From Planktothrix sp. FACHB-1365 (GTDB taxonomy: Bacteria; Cyanobacteriota; Cyanobacteriia; Cyanobacteriales; Microcoleaceae): a stretch of 64,000 nucleotides of DNA. Below are positions 52,068 through 60,991 of the stretch, piece after piece. Made by a program: the position numbers and the translations under genes. Where the stretch lies: positions 1 through 64,000 of the forward strand of contig NZ_JACJSC010000002.1 in NCBI RefSeq assembly GCF_014697575.1. Direction: 5' to 3'. Position 1 is the stretch's first letter. Every line of letters begins with the position of its first letter. The notes under the pieces were generated by a model. The model saw nothing but the letters and a program-made list of their open reading frames with translations, was not told where the DNA came from and did not search any database.

Positions 52068-54650
52068 ATGATCGTAAATCAGCATCAATGGGAGCAGTTA
52101 CGAGAATGCTGTCGGAATGACGTTGCATTTGCTCAATTACAGGAAATTTTAAATCTGAAACTGTTACCGTGCTATCAATCTTTATCCACCATCATTGAAC
52201 GCATTAATCAATGTTTGGAATTAGAAACCCTGTTACAAACTGCTACCCGCGAACTGCAAAACTATCTGAATGTAGATCGAGTTGCCATTGTGCAATGGTA
52301 TCCCCAAGCAGAAGAAATTAAAGGGAAATATATTGCAGAAACTGTTTTAACTGGGTTTCCATCTCTGTTAAATTTTGAGATTAACACTGAGGAATTATTA
52401 GGGTTTAATATTAACCATCCATCGCAGCAAGCGATTATCATTCCAGATATTTATTATGGAGGATTTAATCAATTACTGTTACAATGGAGTATTAATTACC
52501 AAATCAGAGCTAACTTAGGGGTTCCTTTATATACAACCCAACAGTTGTGGGGATTTTTATGGGTGCAAGATTGCCACCAACGCCGAGATTGGCAACCTCA
52601 TGAAATTGAATTTGTCCAAGAAGTTGCTAAACACTTAGAAACCGCCATTCAGCAACGAGAATTATGGCAAGCAACTACTCGACAATTAGACCAACGAAAA
52701 ACCTTAACACGGGTGATTTCTCGAATTCGGAACACGTTAAATTTAGATCAGATTTTTCAAGCCACGGTGACAGAAGTTCGACAACTTTTAAATGCAGATC
52801 GGGTTGGTATTTTCTATTTTAACCCCAATTCAGGATATGGAGAAGGGGAATTTATATCAGAAGCGGTGGTAGCTGAATTTGATTCTGCTTTAGAGAAAAA
52901 AGTTAACGATCATTGTTTTTCTGAACGATTTTATCATCTGTATCAGCAAGGGAAAATTAACGCCATTTCTGATATTAATCAAGCCAATTTACAAGACTGC
53001 CATTTTCAGATTTTGGCAGAATTTAAAATTCGAGCTAATTTAGTCGTTCCTCTATTAAAAGCTGAAAAATTATGGGGTTTACTCTGCATCCATCAGTGTA
53101 ACAGCCCTCGCCATTGGCAATCAGAAGAAATAGAATTTGTAAGCCAAATTGCTCAAAATTTAGAAGTTGCTTTACAACAAATTGATTATATTGAACAAGT
53201 TCAAGAACAAGCTAAAAAACTGGTACAATTAACGGAACGAGAAAAAGCAGCAGAACAGCAAAAATTATTATATCAAGTTGTTGAAAAAATTAGAAACTCC
53301 TTAGATATTGCCACTATTTTTAATACCACTGCTGCCGAAGTCCGAACCTTTTTAAATGTAGATCGAGTGGTGGTTTATCGGTTTAATTCCGATTGGTCAG
53401 GTTATTTTGTAGCAGAATCTGTGATTGAGGGATGGAATTCTTTATTTGATACCGTTCCCATGATTCAAGACACCTATTTACAAGAAACTTTAGGAGGACG
53501 TTATCGAGATAATAAAACCTATGCCGTTGATGATATTTACACCGCCGGACATGAAGAATGTCATGTGAGATTACTGGAAAAATTACAGGCGAGATCCTAT
53601 ATTATTGTTCCGATTTTGCAAGGACAATTTCTCTGGGGTTTACTCGCTGTTTATCAAAATTCCTATCCCCGTCATTGGCAAGATGAAGAAATTAAATTAT
53701 TAGCTCAAATTGGCACTCAATTTGGAATTGCTTTATTACAAGCTGAACTTTATGCTCAAACCCAAAAAAGAGCAGAAGAACTCGCGCAAGATTTACGACA
53801 AACCCAAACTCAATTGGTTCAAAGTGAAAAAATGTCAAGTTTGGGACAGTTAGTGGCTGGAGTTGCTCATGAAATTAATAACCCCGTTAACTTTATTTAT
53901 GGAAATTTGAGTTATGTCACGGACTACACGAGAGATTTATTAGATTTAGTTCAATTATATCAAGAAAAATCCCTAAATGCTGAACCCGAAATAGAAGAAA
54001 AAATTGAGGAAATTGAATTTGATTTTATTCGGGAAGATTTACCGAAAATATTATCTTCAATGAAAGTCGGAGCCGACCGGATTCGTCAATTAGTATTATC
54101 CTTAAGAAACTTCTCCCGCTTAGATGAATCTGAGGTTAAACCCGTTGATATTCATGAAGGGATTGATAGCACCCTATTAATTCTCCAACATCGCTTAAAA
54201 TCTAAACCGGAGCGTCCTCCGATTGAAATTATTAAAAAATACGGGAAATTACCTAAAGTCGAGTGCTATGCGGCTCAACTCAATCAAGTTTTTATGAATA
54301 TTATTAGTAATGCCATTGATGAGTTAGAATCACTGAGTAAGGAATGTTCTGAAACCCAATATTTAATGATCCAAATTCAAACCGAGTGGCTTTCAAGTAC
54401 CACAGAACATCCCCTAGAACGGGTCAGAATTGCGATTCAAGATAATGGTCATGGTATCCCTGAACACGTCAGAAAACATATTTTTGATCCGTTTTTTACA
54501 ACGAAACCTGCGGGGAAAGGAACGGGTTTAGGATTATCCATTAGTTATCAAATTGTTGTGGAAAAACATAAAGGGATGATTGAATGTCAAGCCTTACCAG
54601 ACCAGGGAACAGAATTTATCGTAGAGATTCCAGTTCATCAACAGGGATAA
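52068..54650 (+). CDS. Second multi-GAF histidine kinase with two cyanobacteriochrome-like domains
   Basis: An 860-residue paralogue 204 bases downstream. GAF1 (about 45-205) lacks a Cys-His and probably binds no bilin. GAF2 (about 215-380) has DHCF (281-284), the DXCF motif, and Cys311 in LQDCHFQILAEFKIRANLVVP. GAF3 (about 410-570) has Cys498 in HEECHVRLLEKLQARSYIIVP, the red/green type. A helical linker precedes His601 (AGVAHEINNPVNF) and the ATPase (NAIDEL, DNGHGIP, GTGLGLSIS). The kinase half resembles the first gene closely. Colour tuning is inferred from motif type only. Confidence 0.88.
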   Translation: MIVNQHQWEQLRECCRNDVAFAQLQEILNLKLLPCYQSLSTIIERINQCLELETLLQTATRELQNYLNVDRVAIVQWYPQAEEIKGKYIAETVLTGFPSLLNFEINTEELLGFNINHPSQQAIIIPDIYYGGFNQLLLQWSINYQIRANLGVPLYTTQQLWGFLWVQDCHQRRDWQPHEIEFVQEVAKHLETAIQQRELWQATTRQLDQRKTLTRVISRIRNTLNLDQIFQATVTEVRQLLNADRVGIFYFNPNSGYGEGEFISEAVVAEFDSALEKKVNDHCFSERFYHLYQQGKINAISDINQANLQDCHFQILAEFKIRANLVVPLLKAEKLWGLLCIHQCNSPRHWQSEEIEFVSQIAQNLEVALQQIDYIEQVQEQAKKLVQLTEREKAAEQQKLLYQVVEKIRNSLDIATIFNTTAAEVRTFLNVDRVVVYRFNSDWSGYFVAESVIEGWNSLFDTVPMIQDTYLQETLGGRYRDNKTYAVDDIYTAGHEECHVRLLEKLQARSYIIVPILQGQFLWGLLAVYQNSYPRHWQDEEIKLLAQIGTQFGIALLQAELYAQTQKRAEELAQDLRQTQTQLVQSEKMSSLGQLVAGVAHEINNPVNFIYGNLSYVTDYTRDLLDLVQLYQEKSLNAEPEIEEKIEEIEFDFIREDLPKILSSMKVGADRIRQLVLSLRNFSRLDESEVKPVDIHEGIDSTLLILQHRLKSKPERPPIEIIKKYGKLPKVECYAAQLNQVFMNIISNAIDELESLSKECSETQYLMIQIQTEWLSSTTEHPLERVRIAIQDNGHGIPEHVRKHIFDPFFTTKPAGKGTGLGLSISYQIVVEKHKGMIECQALPDQGTEFIVEIPVHQQG

Positions 54651-54662
54651 ACAGTTTCCTCG

Positions 54663-56234
54663 TTAAAGCATAAAAGCGTTCTGTTCTTGGGTATTCCATC
54701 GACCTTTAAATCGTTCTGTAATTAAGGGTTTTACCCGAAATTTAGGTGATTTTCCCGCTAAAACATCAATGCGTAAACCTGAATAGGGACGGCGTTTTTC
54801 TCGACCTAAACCTGTGCGACCCACAAATAATAACGATTCCGCAATTGAGCGCGATTTTACACCTGTTTCGGTTTCAAAAAACTCCATTAATTGATTTCCT
54901 TCGGGGCGTTGTCGGCGTAAACTATAGCCACTTCCACCACAAATTAACCAATGAATATAGGAATCTGCAAAGCCTGTATTTCCGGTATATAAATGTTCTA
55001 AACAATGAGCATGACCATTCAAAACTAAATCTACAATTGGGCGATTTTCTGTAAGGTTGCCAATGGTATTAGACACTTCATTTAAAACATAACGCAAGTT
55101 ATTTCGCACAGCAATAGTTTGAGCTTGATTCCATTTTGTGGCTTCTGTAACATAAGGAGGATGATGGAAATACAGCACTCGTCCTCGCACTTCTGAAGTA
55201 TGCCAAGATTCAATTAAACGTTGTTTTAACCAGTTCAGTTGTTCAAAATCAATCGTAATATCTTGAGGAGCATTCAGTTGTTTCTGAATATCCATTTTTT
55301 GTTCTTCTAATTGTTCTATTTTTTCTAAATAATCATGAACAATTTCATCGCTTTTTCCCGGCTGACCTTGAAGGATATCTAATTCTTTCATGAATTGTTG
55401 TTTTTCCAATTCAATTGTATTAGATCGTTGCTGCAATTGCGATCGCAAATCTTCCCCCTGAAGGGTATTCGGTAAGGGTTCAGGATCATTAAAGGTATTA
55501 GAATCTAAGGCAAAAAAATCAATTCCGCCATAACGAAAGGTATAGTAACGATTAGGTAAACGGGTAAACAGTCCGGGTTGATAGCGCAGACATCGACCTG
55601 TATTCGTTTTAGCGGTATAATATTGCTCTAAATGGTGTTGAAGTTGTAAAGGATTAATTGTTACTAAATAATCTAAAAACGCTTGAGCATAAGCTTTTCC
55701 TTGAAACGAACCATGCCAACCAATATCAAAATCAAATTTAGAAAATAACAGATGACGAGGTAACCAAATCAACTGAGCTAATAAACTATAAAACCAAGGT
55801 AAATCATAATAATCATGATTACCTAAAACGGGTAAAAAAGGTAAATTAAATACCATTTGATCATAACTAATTTTTTTAGGGTTTTCACCTCCCACTAAAA
55901 ATTCTCGATAGGGATGAATAAAATTATCGGGGTAATATTCACTCGAACCCACTAAATAAACAACATCTCCCGTATGAACAATAAAACGACAATTCTCCTG
56001 ATTTTCTAATAACAATTCTGCAACTTTTCGTTGAGGACTTGGATTCGGTTTATAGCCTGTTCCACTATCTCCTATCACTAAAAATGAAAATTCAGTATCC
56101 TGATTTTTTCCATCATCAATGACTAAAGAGGTTTGATCAATACCTTGATTCACAATTAACGGATCTTGCCAACGAACCCGCTCTTTCATTTTATTTATTT
56201 TTGTGGCAATGGGGGGATCAAATACAAACTGCAT
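54663..56234 (-). CDS. Metallophosphoesterase (calcineurin-like)
   Basis: A 523-residue protein with the five metallophosphatase blocks: FLVIGDSGTG, HTGDVVYLVG, VLGNHDYYD, YFHHPPYV and LNGHAHCLEH, so the two-metal site is complete. A Gln/Glu-rich coiled coil (about 255-330, ELEKQQFMKELDILQGQPG and onward) is inserted in the middle. No signal peptide is evident. Substrate unknown; it might be a purple-acid-like or nucleotidase activity. It converges on the second kinase, stops 12 bases apart. Confidence 0.85.
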   Translation of the reverse strand: MQFVFDPPIATKINKMKERVRWQDPLIVNQGIDQTSLVIDDGKNQDTEFSFLVIGDSGTGYKPNPSPQRKVAELLLENQENCRFIVHTGDVVYLVGSSEYYPDNFIHPYREFLVGGENPKKISYDQMVFNLPFLPVLGNHDYYDLPWFYSLLAQLIWLPRHLLFSKFDFDIGWHGSFQGKAYAQAFLDYLVTINPLQLQHHLEQYYTAKTNTGRCLRYQPGLFTRLPNRYYTFRYGGIDFFALDSNTFNDPEPLPNTLQGEDLRSQLQQRSNTIELEKQQFMKELDILQGQPGKSDEIVHDYLEKIEQLEEQKMDIQKQLNAPQDITIDFEQLNWLKQRLIESWHTSEVRGRVLYFHHPPYVTEATKWNQAQTIAVRNNLRYVLNEVSNTIGNLTENRPIVDLVLNGHAHCLEHLYTGNTGFADSYIHWLICGGSGYSLRRQRPEGNQLMEFFETETGVKSRSIAESLLFVGRTGLGREKRRPYSGLRIDVLAGKSPKFRVKPLITERFKGRWNTQEQNAFML

Positions 56235-56336
56235 ATTATAAAATTTTCCTATTTAATATAAGTTTTAAAATCTTAGAAGGTGCGTGCGCGATGCTTACGC
56301 ACCCTACTTTATTGTAACACTTAAAACCTATCTTAA

Positions 56337-58142
56337 TTATTGGGTTAATTTTACCCACTCTACTATCCCATCTGCTAAAGTTATAGCTAATTTTTGTTGT
56401 TCTTGGGGATTAACAATCCATTCAAATTCCTCTGGATTAATCATAAATCCTAATTCCAGTAAAACCGATGGCGCAACCGTAGGACGAGTTAAGGCTAAAT
56501 TATTCCAAAAGACCCCATAGGACGGACGGTTTAATGCCTTTACTAAATAGTGATGTAAAAATGCTGCTAAACTATGAGCTTGGGGGTTATACCAAAAGGT
56601 ACTCACTCCTTTTGTTTTAATCGCATCTCCATTATCGGGTAAAGCATTATAATGAATAGAAATTGATAAATCCGGTTCCTGTTGATTAATCATTTTTACT
56701 CGGTCTTGGGGATACAAATCCTCATCCCCTTGGCGGGTCATAAAAACCGAAGCACCCCGTTTAATTAATTCTGCTTCTAATAGTTTAGAAACCACTAAAT
56801 TAACATCTTTTTCGGGATAACCTGTTGGCCCTTTTGCTCCTAAATCATTTTGACTCCCATGACCGGGATCAATTAAAATATTTAATCCCGATAAAGGTAA
56901 ATTAGATTGTAATTGCGGGGGATTTTTGAAAGATAAAACTAAGGTTGTCCCCTCATAACGCAATTTATAACCCCATTGTTGTTTTGTTTTAAAATGAAAG
57001 GTATATTGCACCGCATCTTGTGCTTTTTCTCCCAAAGGAAATAACACAGGTTGCCAATCCATACGGGAAATTAAAGCATTATCATTAAAACGAATTGTAT
57101 CCGTTTGAGCCGTTGTATTATAGAGGGTTAAAGTGAAACTTTGATCTTCTTGTTTAACCGTTATTGGAACAGGTGTTTGGAGGGGAAATGACACTTCTAA
57201 CCAGTCTCCAACTTGGCGAGAACTTGCACTTCTAATTAAAGAATTCGGGGGTATGGGTTCGGTGGTAATTCGGGTTTCATTTGCTTTAATCCACCCCCCA
57301 TAATCAAGCCGTAAAAACTCCCCTTGTCGTCCTATAATTTGAGCACGAGTTCCTTTAGGTAAGGGGGTTAAACGAGAATTATCGGTACTAGGCCCGGTGC
57401 GTGCGGTTCCTTCCTCCACAATCACTTCAGCGATTTCAAATTGAGTGGGAGAAAGAATAGAAATTTGCCCGGTTGCATTTTGAGTCAGGGTCTGATTATT
57501 CAGGGTTAATTGATACTCAGGTTTGCCTAAATCTAATATTTTTTTATCTGCTGAAAAACTTAAATTGTTGGCAATGACACCACAACCTTGATATTTTACA
57601 GTATTGGCTTTGATAGGTTGATTCTGTCCGGTTAAAACGGCTTTGTTATCGGGTAATTCTAAGCTTTGAGATTGTGAGGATAACGGAATTGTTTGTCCGG
57701 CTAATTTAACAGAAACCGTTGCCTTTTGCGGAGCGATCGCACTAAAACAAACAAGCTCCCCTGGAAGTATAGCGATATTCTCAGAGGGAGTCAATGAATC
57801 CTTTAAAAAGCTTACCGTTTCTAAGGGAGTAGCTTCCGTTGAAATTCGAGTAATATTGAGTTTGATTTTTTGATTTTTATAGCGTAGAATGAAAGTGTTT
57901 TCCCCAAGCTGCAATCGAACAGTGGGTGCAAAGTGACCAGCAGGACTTCGGGAAATAACTTGACCATTAATTGACACTTCTCCTTCGTGTGCCGCCGTTC
58001 CAATTAAAAAAATACGGTCAGATGTTGTTTTGTAATCATCGGGTGGATAAGCAACATATAAAGGTTGTTCTGCCGATACTGAAGATGACAAAGCCAAACT
58101 GATCATAGCTGTTAATCCTAGAATCTGTTTCATGAGTGTCAT
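56337..58142 (-). CDS. N-acetylmuramoyl-L-alanine amidase with AMIN/SH3-like domains
   Basis: A 601-residue secreted enzyme. Residues 1-24 are a Sec signal (LGLTAMISLALSSSVSA). SH3b-like segments occupy the middle (VEEGTARTGPSTDNSRLTPL). The Amidase_3 domain (about 405-595) has LIDPGHGSQNDLGA (His ligand), the KDVNLVV Glu/Asp region, SISIHYNAL (His) and PSVLLELGFMINPEEFEWI (catalytic Glu). It hydrolyses peptidoglycan cross-links to free stem peptides, acting in septation or heterotypic cell separation of filaments. It is monocistronic. Confidence 0.9.
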   Translation of the reverse strand: MTLMKQILGLTAMISLALSSSVSAEQPLYVAYPPDDYKTTSDRIFLIGTAAHEGEVSINGQVISRSPAGHFAPTVRLQLGENTFILRYKNQKIKLNITRISTEATPLETVSFLKDSLTPSENIAILPGELVCFSAIAPQKATVSVKLAGQTIPLSSQSQSLELPDNKAVLTGQNQPIKANTVKYQGCGVIANNLSFSADKKILDLGKPEYQLTLNNQTLTQNATGQISILSPTQFEIAEVIVEEGTARTGPSTDNSRLTPLPKGTRAQIIGRQGEFLRLDYGGWIKANETRITTEPIPPNSLIRSASSRQVGDWLEVSFPLQTPVPITVKQEDQSFTLTLYNTTAQTDTIRFNDNALISRMDWQPVLFPLGEKAQDAVQYTFHFKTKQQWGYKLRYEGTTLVLSFKNPPQLQSNLPLSGLNILIDPGHGSQNDLGAKGPTGYPEKDVNLVVSKLLEAELIKRGASVFMTRQGDEDLYPQDRVKMINQQEPDLSISIHYNALPDNGDAIKTKGVSTFWYNPQAHSLAAFLHHYLVKALNRPSYGVFWNNLALTRPTVAPSVLLELGFMINPEEFEWIVNPQEQQKLAITLADGIVEWVKLTQ

Positions 58143-58319
58143 TTGAATTTGTTCTCAACTTATTTTATCCGTTTAGGGAGTAGGATACTACCCTTATTTT
58201 CTCCCTCTTTTGATCAAGTTTAATTTTTATTGCCTGATGCAATAAAACTTGATCAAAAAAAGCAGCTAAGTTAGGGTATTAGGGTGCAGCCAAGAAAAAT
58301 AGCCATAAGGAAGCCTACC

Positions 58320-58772
58320 ATGAATCATGAGTTTTTTAGCTTAACTGAAGATGAGTATATTGTTAAGCTAGGGAAAGATACCTTCACAATTTCACGATTA
58401 AAAGAATTAATTGCGATTCAGTTTGAAGAGCATATTATGAATTACGGAGACTTTTTTAATTTGACATTTTCTCCAGCCAAGCATGATGCTTTTTGCTTTG
58501 ATATGCGGAGTGTTCAGTTAATGTTTCCGTTTGAAGGAATGAGTGGTTATTTATTACCATTAGGCTCTAAAGATTGGATTTCAGGTCAAGTTAGAATTCA
58601 AGCGAATTTAAACTCAGATCCCGAAACTTTGAATCAAAATTTTTCCGTCGAGATTCAGTTTGCAGCCGATGAACCTCGATTAATGAATCTCTTTCATTAT
58701 CCTAGTGATTTTCAGGAAGAACCTAATTCTAATCACAAAATGTCTTCCTGTCATTTAGTTCATCAATCCTAA
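58320..58772 (+). CDS. KGK domain protein 1
   Basis: From ATG 58320, with an AAGGAAG ribosome site 9 bases before, 150 residues. It opens with SLTEDEYIVKLGKDTFTISRLKEL, the cyanobacterial KGK domain signature, then SVQLMFPFEGMSGYLLPLGSKDW and a ISGQVRIQANLNSD block. Function is unknown. The ATG at 58284 is upstream of the ribosome site and less likely. It is a paralogue of the next gene. Confidence 0.72.
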   Translation: MNHEFFSLTEDEYIVKLGKDTFTISRLKELIAIQFEEHIMNYGDFFNLTFSPAKHDAFCFDMRSVQLMFPFEGMSGYLLPLGSKDWISGQVRIQANLNSDPETLNQNFSVEIQFAADEPRLMNLFHYPSDFQEEPNSNHKMSSCHLVHQS

Positions 58773-59024
58773 TTGGGGATACTCTTAATTCTTAAATTCC
58801 CCAAAATTTTATCTACGGCTTGAATCAAATTCAATTCTCTCTAACCATCAGGGTCTTCAATAACCAATAATCGCCTCAATCCTATATAATTTTTCTTTTG
58901 TAAAAGTACAATTTTTAATCAATTAAACTTCACTTAAAATTTAAGTTAATTTTGTGAGATAATTCAGAATATGGGGTGTATGAGCAACACACACCCATCC
59001 TAACTGAGTTGAGGCGTTAACCCG

Positions 59025-59492
59025 ATGAGTGAATTGTTTGTTAAGCTGGAACAGGATGACGATATTGTCATGTTGGGGAAGGATACGTTTACAGTATCAC
59101 GGTTGAAAGAGTTGATGACTGAGAATATGAAGGTTAGACTTTTTCAACAAGATCTAAAATACAAACAGGATTATGTGATTTTAGCTAATTCATTATGTAA
59201 TAAATTAAAAATAACAGATAAATCAATAGAACTGGACTTAAATGAAATTAGATTAGTATTTCCGCCTAAAGGGATAGACTGTCAGTTACTCAAGCTACAG
59301 TCTGGTAAGTGGATTTCAGGTAAAATCAAATTTCAAGTTGATGTAAATCGTGATCGCCAAACAGTAATTACAGAGTTAGAATTTGCTCCTGATGAAATAA
59401 CATCTAACGAAACAGAAGAACAGCAAAACGCTAATTCCAATGAAAATTTAGATGAAATTAGAGCCAAATTAAACCAAATCAACGCTCTTTAA
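59025..59492 (+). CDS. KGK domain protein 2
   Basis: 155 residues. It repeats the plan of its neighbour: DDDIVMLGKDTFTVSRLKEL, LNEIRLVFPPKGIDCQLL, SGKWISGKIKFQVDVN, FAPDE. The two align over most of their length, differing by a middle insertion and an acidic C-terminal tail (ETEEQQNANSNENLDEIRAKL) here, so they look like a tandem duplication. A GGTGCGT palindrome lies 12 bases downstream. Confidence 0.75.
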   Translation: MSELFVKLEQDDDIVMLGKDTFTVSRLKELMTENMKVRLFQQDLKYKQDYVILANSLCNKLKITDKSIELDLNEIRLVFPPKGIDCQLLKLQSGKWISGKIKFQVDVNRDRQTVITELEFAPDEITSNETEEQQNANSNENLDEIRAKLNQINAL

Positions 59493-59550
59493 TTGTAGGG
59501 TGCGTAAGCAAAGCGCACGCACCAATATTTTATTAAAATCAATCAAAATC

Positions 59551-59703
59551 ATGAATAACCTCAAAGAATACGTTAATCAAACCGCCCAACTGATTAATTT
59601 ACCCATACCTCCCCAATATCATCAAGATGTAATAATAAGAAGTAGGATAATCTGTGAATGTATTTTCCGCAATGCAGTAAACCTAGAAGGGTCAGGAAAA
59701 TGA
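59551..59703 (+). pseudogene. Truncated DUF4089/AtzG-like fragment
   Basis: From ATG 59551 the first 27 residues (MNNLKEYVNQTAQLINLPIP then PQYHQDV) match the N-terminus of DUF4089/AtzG-like small proteins, which normally continue with a helix of about 35 residues and precede an amidase (AtzE) gene. After about 59631 the sequence changes to RSRIICECIFRNAVNLEGSGK with no family character and a stop. No amidase follows. It looks cut by an insertion or deletion; the following 340 bases are debris. Confidence 0.6.
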
Positions 59704-60041
59704 ATCAGACACTTGGGTAAATCTGGTCAAAGTTTAGCGTGATCGAAATCCACTTTTGATTGTGATTAATGTCACATTAGTAAAAAAGGCTCAATGGGCT
59801 CTGCGAAATGGGAAACTATCAAGACACAATTCAGCCAAACGGTAACAAATATGGCTCAGATCCCTTAGAATTAAAGACAATTCATCCAGTATTTTAGGGC
59901 TGACTTGCTAGAGTCCAGATTGTCATTAAAAATCAACGGGAATCTTTGGGTCAAGTGTTTGAGGTTTAGAGGGAAATCTAAACCCAGGGGAAGAAGCAAG
60001 AGTGGATCACGGTAAATCAGCTTGATGGGGAATGAAATCAG
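59704..60041. other. Gene-free region with possible transposase traces
   Basis: No gene. A frame at about 59704-59800 reads NPLLIVINVTLVKKAQWALR, resembling 'PL..AIDVT' near the first catalytic Asp of IS4/IS701-like transposases, but stops follow. The stretch near 360-400 in the window has a similar LVIINVTEKA. Both could be old insertion debris; the match is weak. Confidence 0.35.
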
Positions 60042-60869
60042 ATGATGAATCTTGAATACAGCGACGAACAACAGAGCGATTTTGCACGGCTGATGAGCCA
60101 TAATATTTTATTTGATAAATTGCCCATTGAGGTGCAAAAGTGGGCTGAAAGTTTGCCCTGGAATCAACGGCGTTATGTCCTTTCTTTATGTTATATTTTA
60201 TGTGCCTCTTCCCCAGAAAAACAAGCGGAATTTTTAGATGAATATACCGCCGACGGCTTAATGGCGAAGATGTTAGAAGATATTGATACGCTGCAAAGAA
60301 TCAAACAATATCTCAGTTGTTTTCGGATTAAAGCCGCCTTAAATGAATCGGTTTTACGCGGTTATATTCGGCAATTTTATATTCATTCTGCCCAAGATGC
60401 TCGTTGTCAACCCGGTCAATATTTAGAGTCGGCTTTAAAGTTAGCCTTAAGTCCGAAAGATAAAGATAATGTATTTAATTATATTCTCGGATTTGAACTG
60501 ATTAAACTCATGTTTCAAATGAGTTGGCTACAACAGGAACGACTGTCTCGATTACAAACCAATCAGGACTATTTTATCAAAAATTATCTCAAGCCAATTC
60601 AACACGCCCATCGAGTTAATGGGATTATTGTTCCTAAAGACGAACGAGTCTTTTTTGCTAAACGAGATTTCTATGTCCAGAAACCCGAAATTAAACCCAG
60701 AACCTTAATTGAATTAGTCATGGCAACCTTTACAACCAGCCAAGTCATTGCTTGTGGATTTTCTTTAACTCGTCATAGTCGAGCGTTTGAGTTTGATTAT
60801 GATTATATTTTTAATTCTAACGAACCCGACAGCATTTTTCCCTGGGGTTCAGAATCCATGTTAGGATAA
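60042..60869 (+). CDS. Cyanobacterial conserved hypothetical protein
   Basis: A 275-residue soluble, helical protein (WAESLPWNQRRYVLSLCYILC, YTADGLMAKMLEDIDTLQRI, GYIRQFYIHSAQDARCQPGQYL). The end, ACGFSLTRHSRAFEFDYDYIFNSNEP, is tyrosine-rich. I recognise it only as a family conserved in cyanobacteria. It lies 122 bases upstream of gshA on the same strand. Start at 60042 or 60045 (double ATG). Confidence 0.6.
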   Translation: MMNLEYSDEQQSDFARLMSHNILFDKLPIEVQKWAESLPWNQRRYVLSLCYILCASSPEKQAEFLDEYTADGLMAKMLEDIDTLQRIKQYLSCFRIKAALNESVLRGYIRQFYIHSAQDARCQPGQYLESALKLALSPKDKDNVFNYILGFELIKLMFQMSWLQQERLSRLQTNQDYFIKNYLKPIQHAHRVNGIIVPKDERVFFAKRDFYVQKPEIKPRTLIELVMATFTTSQVIACGFSLTRHSRAFEFDYDYIFNSNEPDSIFPWGSESMLG

Positions 60870-60991
60870 AAAATGGCTCTTATTTTGTAACAGCCAAAAA
60901 CCCTAAATTTAAGGTTCAAACTAAAAGAAGTTTAATGAACTGATTGCTGTTTTATTGATTGGCCGTTTACACTCCGCCCAGGAACTGAACT

